A DNA stretch of 64,000 bases from Gracilaria gracilis (Eukaryota > Rhodophyta > Florideophyceae > Gracilariales > Gracilariaceae). The notes under the pieces were generated by a model, which saw only the letters and a list, made by a program, of their open reading frames with translations, was not told where the DNA came from and did no database searches. The DNA lies in assembly GCA_030374805.1 (NCBI GenBank), contig JARGSG010000247.1, positions 62,001 to 126,000 on the forward strand, in the 5' to 3' direction. Below, piece by piece: positions 32,382 to 42,472 of this stretch (position 1 is the stretch's first letter; every line of letters begins with the position of its first letter). A program made the position numbers and the translations under genes.

Positions 32382-33859
32382 GTGCTTTCCTTCTCATGCG
32401 TGTCCCCCGCAGCCTGTTGGTCAGTGCTCACGACGCTCAAGGACGCCAAACTGGACAGGCTAGACATTGAGTTCTTTCAAACAAGAAACTCTGCTCATCC
32501 TTCAGATGAAGCTCTCTTTGCAGCCACTGCAGCCGCATTGCATGTTATCACAAACACAAATCCTGTTCACTTACATCTTCTTCGTCCGGCCGTGATGAGG
32601 AAATGCCACAGCCTCCAATGTTGTCGTTATACCGCATGGCATCTACCTGGAGTTGGAAATAGCCCAGATCTTCAGCTCGGGGAAATTGTCGGTCAAAATC
32701 GAACGACCACTATCTGCCTGACTGTCGCTGAGGCCCGCTTACTTACAAAGGTACCCCTGAAATGGTTGGCACTTGGATCCTTTCGTCGTTTTCCGAAAGA
32801 ACAGGTTTACATCGTATTGAAGAAGTTGTTGGAGGGCTTTGGAGACACGCTCACTGAAATATGGTTGTTTGGCTCCAAGGATGCCGCACATAACGCCATT
32901 CTGGACGCTCTGGACTCATTGAAGAACTTGAAACATATGCGAGTAGCCACGAACAAGGATAATTCACCAACCAGTGGTGACCCCAACATGTTTCTATTGC
33001 GTTTACTCTCTGAGCATCACTAGAAACGGATATCTCTGAAAACTTTAATTGCTGGCGATAGACAGCACCTGCGGTTTGGACAAGTAGAACACATCGGAGT
33101 TTCGGGCAGTGTAGTTCAGTTCACCGGCATGTGTTTCTCTCCTCTGCATTATGTCGAAGCGCGTGGAATAAGTCATATTGAGTTCCGGATACATGAGATG
33201 TCTTTTCTAGCCATGGAAGCTTTAGATGAAACTGCTCTTTTCCCAGATCTTGAAGCAATCTGCATCACGTGCAATGCCCTTGGCATTCCGGTAGAGCAAA
33301 GAGGTTCTAGAATGTCACCCGTGCTAGATAAGATCAGCAGTCTTCAAGTTGGAGAGAATGTTTTCCCACCAGCTAATGATGATGCTGTATATTCCTTGAA
33401 GGACAGCGATATTTCGTACATTATACGAAATTGCGTCAATATTCAAGTGTTTGAGGCAAGGTACGAACTAGCCAATGTTCCTATGCTAGGGTCGCTTGTG
33501 AGCGGTCTAAAGCAGCTTAAAAGAGATCGATGTTTGGGAACTTGTGCCAGATCACTGCGCTTTTCTACCATCTTTCACCCAAACGGAAGTGATGGTCTCC
33601 AAGAAAATCATGACGGACTTGCTGAAGTCGGAAGCAGCATTATCTCGGTTGTCTTTTACCAGAATCTATGTCACGGTAGATGTATATGTGGAGGTGCTCA
33701 AGAGATTTGGGCGCTCTTTGGACTACTTGCAGCTACCTCTAACCTCTTCATACCCAAGGTCATCTGATAAGAGTCAAGAGGTTGAACTGAGGTATTCTGA
33801 TGATGATGCCAAATGTGTGCCCAGAGCGATTCCCGTTCACTGCGAGCGACTACGGCTGA
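32382..33859 (+). pseudogene. LRR-like protein, 5' part (interrupted by a Harbinger element)
   Basis: The translation has repeated short leucine-rich strands (TTLKDAKLDRLDIEFFQ, VPLKWLALGSF, LDALDSLKNLKHMRVA) resembling the LRR part of F-box/LRR-type proteins. I see no F-box. The frame stops at TAG 33021-33023 and continues in the same frame to about 33520. A frameshift then moves it (IDVWELVPDHCAFLPSF, frame ending 33876). The Harbinger element begins at 33860. After the element the gene continues at 41507 for 42 more codons. The start is uncertain: the frame opens near 32382 with a GTG. There are three lesions, so it is not functional. Confidence 0.65.
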
Positions 33860-33907
33860 GGGCCGTTCTTAACTAGGCGTGAATTCACGCGTGAACGAAA
33901 ACGTGAA
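33860..33907 (+). repeat. Left TIR of the Harbinger element
   Basis: 48 bp, inverted copy of 41456-41503 with one mismatch. It contains the perfect 14-bp palindrome GCGTGAATTCACGC, so each end can itself fold. Confidence 0.93.
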
Positions 33908-34185
33908 CGCACGTGTGGCATGGCGATTGGTTATCTACCTTAGACCCCACTCGTTTCCAAAACTCCCGTTCGGGCTACTCGCTGTAAAGCTGTACAACGC
34001 AGAGGATCTGTGTTTATGCCCTGATATCAATATGGTGACCCTCGGGTCCTCCAAGTTTTGGTGCAAACTATCCAACACAAACACGGTAAGCAGCGGGAAC
34101 GCACCACGTCGGCGGAACCATTTTTAATCTCCACCTGCTACTGCCGTCTGCGCATGCACTTTTGCATCCCCCACCACTCCATAAC

Positions 34186-35784
34186 ATGGAACTACCAAGC
34201 GCGCAAAAACCTCCCACAAGTCCTCAACGTCATTCCACTCCTTCCCAAGCAAATCTCAACGAAAACGCAACTGAAGACTACGAAATACACGCAGCACCTA
34301 ACACCTCCAAGGTCCTTAACATCCGTTCCAATATCTCTAATGTTACGCGAGGAACGACCTCGATTTCCCAGGTTCCTCTTTTGCCAAGGAGAAGTCCTCG
34401 AAAGCATCCGCAAACTGCGCGAACAACGTGCCACAATCAACCAGGACTAAGTCAGCCGTCCAACGTAGTATCAGCCAGCCCCAATTTATCCGCTCAGCCC
34501 CCAACTTTGACTCCAGCGATACCAGACTCACCGTATTCTCAGTGCGTTTTCGAAAACCCTGAACGCGTTCGTAGGCTCTATACATATCTGAAACTTTTCA
34601 AAGTTAAAGATTTGCAACAGATTAGCAAGCAATGGAATCTTAAGCAACGAAACAGATCTAAAGCGGAGTTGATTGCTCGAGCGTTGATGCATATCTACTT
34701 GGAAAACGAGAAGGGCACATCGCTTGCACAATTATTGGACGGTAACGAGCATCTGAAAGGCTTCGGGTTCTGGGAAGAGGAGGCAATACAGCAGTTCTAT
34801 ACGTGGGAAATACTCCCAGAAGTGCGCAGTTGCATTGGTACGCTTAATCCGGGGGAGCATGGTGTTGTTACTAAGATGCTGAAAAAGGTGTTGAACAAGA
34901 ATAATGAGGACAACAATGATGAGACTCGTCCAAACTTCAGCTTGGCAGAGTTCGCGAGACTGGTAGTATTGCTTCGTGATGATGAACGCTGCAGGTATTT
35001 ACTTAGGGCTACTGGAGAAGACCTTTCGAGGGCGCAGTTGGATGCGAGAGTCTCTCGGGAATCTTTCTGGGTTGGGATCGCTAATCGATTTAATGATCCA
35101 GCAGTAAATTCGAGAGAGGACTTCACGGGATTTCTCGATGGCTTGGACTCTAATCGAAGGCCGCTTTGTGAGCGAAGTGCTGCTGTTCTGAAACATCAGT
35201 TCTATATGTCGAAGAACTCTTTCACGAAGGTGTACCACAAATGGTCTGCCTCTGGACAGAATGATCCCAAAAGAATTCTACACTTTCTGGAGCAGGCGGG
35301 CTCCGGGGATCTGAAAATGGAATCTAAGCGATGTCTAGTACTTTTTATTGTCTGCAGGGTTGGTACGGTCAATGAAGATGTGGACTTGTTGCGACCAGCT
35401 ACAAAATTAATCCATTCTAAGAACCGTGGACGTGATGAAGGGGTTGGGTCTCTTCATGAAAGGGATGATTCGGAACTGAAGCCGATCGTTAAACGAAGGA
35501 AGAGCGGCGAACTCCAAGATAGTTTCGAGAACGTTACGAAGCGGATCGATGTATTCCAAGATATGGTGAAGCAACAAATAGAAATTCAGAAGGCCAGCGC
35601 CACCTCGCAGCAGAACACCAACAGTGGCGCAGATCGCGCTAGAGAGGAGAATGAATTAGTTGAACAAATCTGGAAAAGCGCTGAGCGCTGGAAAAAGTCA
35701 GTGGAGGTTGGTGACGAAGACCTCATGGAAATCACACGAATGACGTACCTCAGAAACAAGAAGCTGTACAAGCTTCATCTCTAA
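34186..35784 (+). CDS. Harbinger-encoded DNA-binding partner protein (SANT/trihelix-like)
   Basis: PIF/Harbinger elements normally encode a second protein that helps the transposase reach DNA and the nucleus. This frame (532 codons from ATG 34186, context AACATGG; open from 34162) has a Ser/Pro/Asn-rich N-terminus, then a SAP-like stretch (RLYTYLKLFKVKDLQQISKQ). The centre looks MYB/trihelix-like (SFWVGIANRFNDP, ERSAAVLKHQFYMSKNSF, VYHKWSASG). A basic segment (PIVKRRKSGEL) and a C-terminal coiled coil follow. It has no interruption. Role inferred from position and the SANT-like block. Confidence 0.65.
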   Translation: MELPSAQKPPTSPQRHSTPSQANLNENATEDYEIHAAPNTSKVLNIRSNISNVTRGTTSISQVPLLPRRSPRKHPQTARTTCHNQPGLSQPSNVVSASPNLSAQPPTLTPAIPDSPYSQCVFENPERVRRLYTYLKLFKVKDLQQISKQWNLKQRNRSKAELIARALMHIYLENEKGTSLAQLLDGNEHLKGFGFWEEEAIQQFYTWEILPEVRSCIGTLNPGEHGVVTKMLKKVLNKNNEDNNDETRPNFSLAEFARLVVLLRDDERCRYLLRATGEDLSRAQLDARVSRESFWVGIANRFNDPAVNSREDFTGFLDGLDSNRRPLCERSAAVLKHQFYMSKNSFTKVYHKWSASGQNDPKRILHFLEQAGSGDLKMESKRCLVLFIVCRVGTVNEDVDLLRPATKLIHSKNRGRDEGVGSLHERDDSELKPIVKRRKSGELQDSFENVTKRIDVFQDMVKQQIEIQKASATSQQNTNSGADRAREENELVEQIWKSAERWKKSVEVGDEDLMEITRMTYLRNKKLYKLHL

Positions 35785-36030
35785 AAGTATCAATGCGAAA
35801 GCGATTCGGAGAAAAACGTCTGACCCTGGCTCTCTTTATTCTTGTTTCTTTTCTCTAGCAATAGGTAGTCAAATTTGAATGCATACTTAATGAACTATGT
35901 GATCGCGATGACTCCGAGGTCTCGAGACCGGTCATCGGGTGGTGGTGGGAACGGTCACATCTTTACTATAGAACTCTGCTTCGAATAAAACTCGCGGCTG
36001 AACGCAGACTTTGTACGAACACTGCTCTTT

Positions 36031-36119
36031 GCAGTAAGTGCAGCTCTGAACATGATTCGTAGACGGCGTAGTAGATTTGCACGTTGTTCTGCAGAGACGG
36101 CGAATATATCGAGCTTGTA
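36031..36119 (+). repeat. 89-bp segment duplicated at 37136-37224
   Basis: The same 89 bp occurs in direct orientation at 37136-37224 with about five differences, the latter within the antisense coiled-coil gene. The copy here sits immediately before a chaperonin-10 fragment, so it marks a rearrangement junction inside the transposon. Confidence 0.85.
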
Positions 36120-36132
36120 TTGCACCGACGGC

Positions 36133-36267
36133 ACCTTGATTCAGCGGTTTGTTAAGGAAGGAAACGATGTCCTCCTGCGGGAATACGGTGGTTCAAAAGT
36201 TGTCATCGATGGGAAGGACTTTTTCTTGTATAGAGACGATGAACTACTAGGACTCATCGAGCACTAG
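36133..36267 (+). pseudogene. C-terminal fragment of chaperonin-10 (GroES/HSP10)
   Basis: The plus strand reads FVKEGNDVLLREYGGSKVVI then DGKDFFLYRDDELLG and stops at 36267. This is the last 40 or so residues of chaperonin-10, matching its strand pattern and the EYGG(S/T)KV and D.LG motifs. HSP10 caps HSP60 in mitochondria or plastids. Only the 3' end of the gene is present, fused behind the duplicated 89-bp segment, so it cannot be functional. It lies inside the Harbinger element and is most simply a captured host fragment. Confidence 0.8.
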
Positions 36268-36537
36268 GAAACTGGATTTCTAAAACCAATACATACACGC
36301 AATGCTTTAATTGCGCTCAAACCTTCTCTTAAGCTTCGGTGGGAACAAGTTCTGATTGCGACTCTGAGTTGTATTCTTTGACCCGTCGCATAGCCTTCCG
36401 CATTTGACCGAAGTAGTAAAGCAATTCCTCGTGTTGTCCACTTCCGGCCCCTACCTTCGCCCTTTCGGTTTCAGCCCTCGAAATGTACGACTCAATAATA
36501 CCTCTGGGAATCGTTATCTTTCGTTTCTAGTTTGGTG

Positions 36538-39500
36538 TCACTCTCCGAGAGGGTCAAGGTTTTCGTCGCCTGGTACTTCTGCACGAGTCGCACTGTCTGC
36601 CTTCTCCTTCAAGTGTCGGATAGCGGCCTTGTAAGTGCGTTCCTTAGAATCGGCATGCGAACTAGCTCTCTGAAGCTTCTTCTTTATGGCGCCAACTCTG
36701 TCTACATATTTCACAACCCTCGCCTCAGCTGCCACGCGACTTTGCTTCTCCAGGGTTAATCTCTTCTCCAAGTCTTCTCTCTCAGCAATAACACATCGTA
36801 GCTTCCTTGAGAGGTCGTTCTTGCGATTCACCACATCGTCATTGTACGCGAACACAGGCGTCACGCTTCTTACTCCCCTGTTAGTCTCCGGCAAGACATG
36901 CGAGGACCGGCAAAGAGCAGCAATTGATTCCTTCAAGTTGGAAATCTCATAATCTCTGTCGACAATTGCCTGCTCCAATCTCGGGATCGCGGAAAGTGCC
37001 ATCGAAGCATCCAATAGGCAAATCGAGGACGTCGTGCCACGCGCTATAGCAGTGTATCAGGGAACTTCGTAGAAGTCCAGAGCACTGTCTTGGGTAATCA
37101 CAGCCGAACCTTGCTCCGGATTGAGAATTCTCGTTGCAGATAGTGCAGTTCTGAACATGATTCGTAGACGGCGTAGTGGATTTGCACGTTGTTCTGCAGA
37201 GACGGCGAAGATATCGAGCTTGTACTTCGACTGATATAGACCAATTATCTTCGACAAGAGCGCCTTCTGTGTCGTTAGGTTGGCGATCCTCTTCACCATT
37301 TGAACCTGGCGGGCATCCATCAATGTCATACTATCTATCACATTGAGCTGCCCACGAACGATTGAGTTGACCCCTTCCTCCACCGAGACAGCAGACTCCT
37401 CAAATCCAATCAAGACCGCAAGCCGAGATACGAAGGTTGTGTAACTATCCCTTTGCTCAGAAAGAGTGAATTCTAGATCACGATGCGAACTCTTCAACGA
37501 ATCAAGCTCGACCTTCTGTTCCTGTACAATGCCATAAAGTTGTGCATTTGCTCGCAACTTGTCTTCGTAGAGACCACAGATGCTGGAACTGCTTCTTGAG
37601 GAACCCTGTGGTTTGCTTGTCTTGAAGTCGGAACTTACCTGTTCCCGAATTTGTCTCAAGAGATAGTCCGTTCTGCGCAATATCTATCGGCTGCGCGACG
37701 TCAATGTTGACGTCATTGATATATGGCAGAGAGCTCTCCTCGGTCTCATCTTCTTCTCCCCGAGCTGGCTCCTGCAACGCGTCTGCACCTTCAGTACCTG
37801 GTCGCATCTTAGCAATGATACCGCTCTGTACGTTCATCATTCCATATATCTCATCCTGGAAGGCCTTCGATTCGATGAGGATTGCACGTGAAGCCTTGTC
37901 CATTTCATCTGTTGCGGCCATGTTACTGATTAAGTCCTCCAGTTTTTCACGAACCATTCTGTATGTTGCCGCGAAGTCTTCCTTCCTTCCAATAAGAGAG
38001 TCCAAAGAGTGTATCGCAGCTTCTATCAGCGGATCATTCCATCTCGAAGTGGTGTTGTCCCCGTCAAGGTTGGAGAACATACTCTGGCGCCGGGAAGAAT
38101 GGTCACCGTATGATGAGACAGTAAGATCCCCGAAAGAATCACGAGTGACGTCTCTTTGATGGATAAGTTCGGAGTACTTTTCTTCGAACACCTCCCTTTC
38201 TTTCTCTGCAATGTGCCGTGCGTTTTCCAGTCCTGCGTTCTCAGCCTTCAGGGTCGCCATGTCAGCCTCCAGTTCAGCCCTGATCTTCTTGACCATGTAC
38301 TTTCTTTCCTCGATCTCCATTCGGAGCTCTTCGCATGCTTGCTCAGACTTCTGGCTGCGAGTGAGAAGAAGCTCAATACGGGCAGAAAGCTGTTCTACTA
38401 CTTGCTTCTCGCTCGACGGCTTGCATCCAAGCTTCTCAGATAGGCGCCGTAAGAACGCTTGCTGCTCATCCGCGAGATGACCGTTGCTCACTCTCCGAGT
38501 AACACTGCTTCTCCTATTAATGTATTCGAGAGAACGAAGTCGGGTGCATTCACCTCGAAGCGCTGAAAGGGCCAGGTTCTTCTCCTGTACTTCTTCTTGG
38601 AGTTTGTCGGTCTCTGCTCCTCTTTCCACCAAGAGTGCTTGGGCTCGAGAAAGCTCGTCAGGAATTGACGTGGTGATTGCTTCAAACAAAGCATGACGAT
38701 GTGCACCAGCTTCCGAAGTGAGCTCAGAGCCTTTCTTTGACTTGATCACAATATCTCTGTGGCCTTCTCCAAAATGCTTTCCAACTCTTATGACGTTGAC
38801 TTCATGACATTGAAAGCTGTCTTCTGATCCTTAATTTGACTGCGGAGCTGGAACACTTCGTTCTCTGCCTGATCTAAAGCGCGAGCGGCCGCCTGCATGT
38901 TGTTTGTCATTTCTGCAGAATACTTCAGGAATCTGTCGGTGTCTGACTTGGCAGCTTCCTTCGCTTCCCGATGCTTCATTTCTGCTTCGTCTCGCTGCTT
39001 CATTGTGTCAACATTTTCTTTGTGAGCATCTTGAATTTCCACGATCAAGCGAAGAATCAACTTGCTGTTTCTTTCCTTTGCATGCTCGAAATCCTGTTGC
39101 GCAGCGCGAAGATCACCAAGTTGATGATCTTGCTCCTCCACTATTCGGAGCAAATCAACGCGCTCCTTATCGACATTGTTTGAAAGCACTGAAGCTCGAC
39201 GGGGAGAGGATCCTTGCGGGGAGTGGTACTGCTTCTCGGTTGGCCCCAGCCTGCGAAGTTGCTCATTCTCATAAAGCAGCTCGTCATATCGTATGCGATT
39301 CTCTGCAAGTAACGCATCGATTTTGGTTAGTCGTTCCACATACGATGCGATCCTGTTCTCAAAGTGTGCAACAGCTTGCTCGTTCTTTACGCGGAACTCA
39401 CTGATATGGTTTGCAGCATTAGACAGAGACTCTGACACTCCATTTGGTAGCTCTAACTCAGGATCGTACATCATCGACCGGAACAGAACAGCTTCCTGGA

Positions 39501-39558
39501 GGACTAGGTAAGGGGATATAAAGCGCATGTCCAGGCGTCGGAGCGGAGTTACGAGCAT
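36538..39558 (-). pseudogene. Long coiled-coil protein gene carried in the Harbinger element, broken
   Basis: Minus-strand pieces 39558-38788, 38749-37502, 37680-37057 and 37014-36538 make a collinear protein of roughly 950-1,000 residues that is almost entirely heptad-like coiled coil (LLYENEQLRRLG, LVERGAETDKLQEEVQEKNL, LEKRLTLEKQSRVAAEARVV). The pieces are separated by an in-frame TAA at 38788-38790 with a frameshift just after, another frameshift near 37670, and an in-frame TGA at 37057-37059. I do not recognise the family; scaffold, golgin or motor-tail proteins all look like this. It is not a known Harbinger component. Confidence 0.6.
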
Positions 39559-39694
39559 AAGAACTGCGATGAGCTGCAGAAAACGGCGGCCACCGGCTCT
39601 AATATCCTTCGTGGTTCAACGTACATGACTTCGCTGCCACTGGAGTAGGGCGCGAGCGCAGTAGTGGATGGGCAACAGAACGTAGCTCTGAGTT

Positions 39695-40957
39695 CTACTC
39701 AGGAAATCGGTCAGGAACTCCTAAAGCAGCTGGTCTTCTAAGCCCCATCTCTCTGATCACTTCTACCAGACAATCTCTTTTAGAGGAGAGAGTCTCTGGA
39801 CGCAAAGAACCAGAGTCAGAATCGTAAACGTCCCAAGCCCTTTCCTTACATGTGGCGTACCACGCACGAACATCTTCGTTTCTCTGACACACCTCATCTT
39901 CAGATAGCTCCCGTAGACTCACTTTCCTGTTATCAATACAAAAGTTATGCAGTTTCATGCAAACAAAAATGATATCTGCGCATACATCTACCTCATATTC
40001 CAGCTTTGCAAGAATGCGCCATCGCGCTACTAGTATCCCGAACGCTTGTTCGACGTGAATCCGTAGAGAAGATAGGTAGAAATTGAAGCCATCTTCGTAC
40101 CAGTGTTTCATTTGGGAGACTGGGATGGGGACGATGAGGCTCTCGGTGCAAACATAGGCTTCATCTCCCGCAACCCAGAACTCCAGATCTAGATTTCTTT
40201 GGGCGAGATAGCTGGCTAGTTCGGAGACGGCGTGCGCAAGGGCATCGTGAGTAGATCCGACGCACCTTATCGACACATCAAGGAACCGGTACTGCGAACC
40301 CACCAACGCCTGAACAGGCAATGAGTGATATCCTTTGCGGGAAAAGTACGCAGCGGCTTGCGGACAAGATGGTTTTCGTATGCGCATGGCGATGCCGTCG
40401 AGAGCCCCGACGCACCCCGTTAATCTGCTCATGTTCTTTCGCGAGTGTTTAAATCCCAGTGCCAGTTCTGTGAGCTCTTCCTGAGACCGCGGCAATCCAG
40501 GGAATGACAAAACGTTGTCCAGCGCCTTTCTTGTATCGTGAAAAATAGAGTAGACACAAGATATTCCTACCTGAAAACCGATCACTACGTCCAGGTAGGA
40601 AGCTCCAGCAAGTAATCGAAGAGTCATTCCTAGTCTATCCTCCGTAGGGATTACCTCTCTCCGAAACTTCGCTGCCATTGCTGTGTCCTTTCTAACCAAC
40701 GGCTCTACTCTCTCGTGCAGTGTATAGAAATCTTCCTTCGATAGCCGGAAAGCTCGTTTAAAGGCTCGATCATTGAGACGGTCTGAAATGGTGGAGAACG
40801 ACACAGTACGTTTTGTTTGCGATGTGCTACGTCGCCGCGGAGACTTGAGAACCGAAAGCGATCTTGTTGATATTTCAAGAGCGCATCGATAAAGGTCTAC
40901 GACAACGCACGACTGTATCAAGATAAAAGCCGTGTTAGCGCCAATATGTACCGCCAT
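39695..40957 (-). CDS. PIF/Harbinger transposase (DDE superfamily 4, HARBI1-like)
   Basis: The 420-codon ORF from ATG 40957 encodes the nuclease that cuts and pastes the element. The catalytic triad is in place: D187 in GCVGALDG, D265 in WVAGDEAY and E303 in SSLRIHVEQAFG. Family blocks YFSRKGYHSLPVQALVG and VGSTHDALA lie between. The N-terminal part has helix-turn-helix character (EDRLGMTLRLLAGASYLDVV). Length is typical for the family, with no stop or frameshift. With the two good TIRs this element may still be mobile. Confidence 0.92.
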   Translation of the reverse strand: MAVHIGANTAFILIQSCVVVDLYRCALEISTRSLSVLKSPRRRSTSQTKRTVSFSTISDRLNDRAFKRAFRLSKEDFYTLHERVEPLVRKDTAMAAKFRREVIPTEDRLGMTLRLLAGASYLDVVIGFQVGISCVYSIFHDTRKALDNVLSFPGLPRSQEELTELALGFKHSRKNMSRLTGCVGALDGIAMRIRKPSCPQAAAYFSRKGYHSLPVQALVGSQYRFLDVSIRCVGSTHDALAHAVSELASYLAQRNLDLEFWVAGDEAYVCTESLIVPIPVSQMKHWYEDGFNFYLSSLRIHVEQAFGILVARWRILAKLEYEVDVCADIIFVCMKLHNFCIDNRKVSLRELSEDEVCQRNEDVRAWYATCKERAWDVYDSDSGSLRPETLSSKRDCLVEVIREMGLRRPAALGVPDRFPE

Positions 40958-41455
40958 TGATTGTAGTTTTGCTTTCTACAAGAAGTGGGGATAAGTAGAT
41001 CTGCTTTCAAGAGGCGTTATAGACAAAAACACGAGTACGAAGTTAGCAGTCCTCGTTAGAGCGTTTGAAATGCTGACGCAATGCTTACTGCGCAAAGACC
41101 TTCTCGGTCCCCCCTGTTGTCCCCCTTGCGTCGTCGCTTGCTCCGTCGTCCCCCACCCCGCCACCGCCCACCATGCCATTCCTCCCCACCCCCTTGAACG
41201 TAATGTATTGAGAGTATTCTGCCGCGTTGTGGGGGTGCAAGGGCGTTGTGAGCCCCCATGGCGTTGGCAGATGTGCAACACGTGATCCGCATACAGGGTT
41301 GGATATGGAGCGGATCAGGAGCTGTGCATACAAAGGAAGCGTTGACGTATAAATCCCCATAACGGGGCAAGCCAACGGGGCTGAAGGGCTCCAAACGTCA
41401 TCAACGTGTCTGTACTTACAGACATCTATATTTTGAAGAACTCAATAAATTGCCA

Positions 41456-41503
41456 TTCACGTTTTCGTCCACGCGTGAATTCACGCCTAGTTAAGAACGG
41501 CCC
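41456..41503 (-). repeat. Right TIR of the Harbinger element
   Basis: Inverted copy of 33860-33907. Followed by the target duplication TGA (41504-41506), after which the LRR-like gene resumes. Confidence 0.93.
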
Positions 41504-41634
41504 TGATCAATCTAAGCCGCGGTGCACCTACGGAATCCAATTTGAAGACTGGGCTTCTCAGTGACGTGGCTTCCGAGGTGAAGGCGGCCATGCGGAAGAA
41601 GAGAGGGGTCAAGTCTCTCAAGGTTTATTTGTAG
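41504..41634 (+). pseudogene. LRR-like protein, last 42 codons after the Harbinger insertion
   Basis: After removing the transposon and one TGA the interrupted frame reads ERLRL then INLSRGAPTESNLK and ends VKSLKVYL with TAG at 41632-41634. The smooth join shows the insertion lies in coding sequence and confirms the element borders. Confidence 0.75.
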
Positions 41635-41799
41635 CGAAAGAAGTTCTAGTCAGTATTGGCTTAAGCAGTCGATTCCATTCTTGTGTCATGCTCCCATGTG
41701 TGGATTGATTTCACCGAGAACGCACGGTTGTACTCATCGCTTCTCTTTTTCAATATCATTCCCTACTTTGTATGGGTATGTTGAAAACTTCACTACTGA

Positions 41800-42321
41800 A
41801 TCCCGTATCGATTCAGAGCGCGTTTTTGTCCATTCATGTCGGTAAGTACAAGCTCTGCCATTTGCTTAATTTCTTCGAAGGATTGATCGAAATGAATAGG
41901 CTCCGGGTACAATGTGATACTTCAAGCAATGCTTAAGCGCTTGAGTCTGATTTTCAAAGCGCTCAAGCCAATTCGTGTGCAATGAGTAAAACGCATGTTG
42001 TCCGGTATTGACGTCGCTTATCACGAACGCAGAATCATCTGCTAGTGCAATTACATCATTGGCCGTCTGTGCGCATCCTAAATCAGTTGGTAAGAAGGCG
42101 GTGATGGTTTGTGTGTCAAGAAAGGATTTGACGGGAGGCACAAGTTCGACCAAAGAGCGAAAGATGTCGAAATCCCATGGATCAGTGTCGAAACGATTGT
42201 GGGTATCGTCACCATGTCCACGAATAAGATCCCACACTGAAGGGTCCGAGTCGCGTTCTATTCCGCTGCATACGAAGAACGTGAGGTGCAAGGTAAGGAG
42301 CTCAAGGATTGGTGGTGGCAT
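41800..42321 (-). pseudogene. FAS1 (fasciclin) domain secreted protein, frameshifted
   Basis: From ATG 42321 the protein begins with a likely signal peptide (MPPPILELLTLHLTFFVCSG) and then one FAS1 domain: WDFDIFRSLVELVPPV, ITAFLPTDLG, and the H2 box QALKHCLKYHIVP. FAS1 proteins are extracellular or cell-surface adhesion proteins. The frame stops at 41866. A better continuation (HFDQSFEEIKQMAELVLTDM) is in a neighbouring frame, so a 1-base shift near the CCC at about 41895-41905 truncates the domain. No GPI signal or second domain is visible. Confidence 0.65.
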
Positions 42322-42472
42322 GACGAGGTCAGAGTTACTGAACGATGAGCGGCCGGAATATATCACTAGTCATGGCGACAAATATCGTTCGCTATTCTGG
42401 CGTTCGAGCAAGAGGTAAAGGTGGAAAGAGCGCTTGCTGGAGGTTGCAATGCAAAGCAAACCGATTTTAGTA

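Larger units (their letters stand above)
33860..41503. mobile_element. PIF/Harbinger DNA transposon, 7,644 bp, 48-bp TIRs, 3-bp TSD (TGA)
   Basis: Terminal inverted repeats at 33860-33907 and 41456-41503 start GGGCCGTTCTTAAC and match over 48 bp with one mismatch. The 3-bp duplication TGA flanks the element (33857-33859 and 41504-41506); 3-bp duplications are characteristic of PIF/Harbinger. Inside are an intact DDE transposase (minus), an intact DNA-binding partner ORF (plus), and material not expected in such an element: a long broken coiled-coil gene (minus), a chaperonin-10 C-terminal fragment, and an 89-bp direct repeat. Removing the element and one TGA restores the LRR-like frame. Confidence 0.93.
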
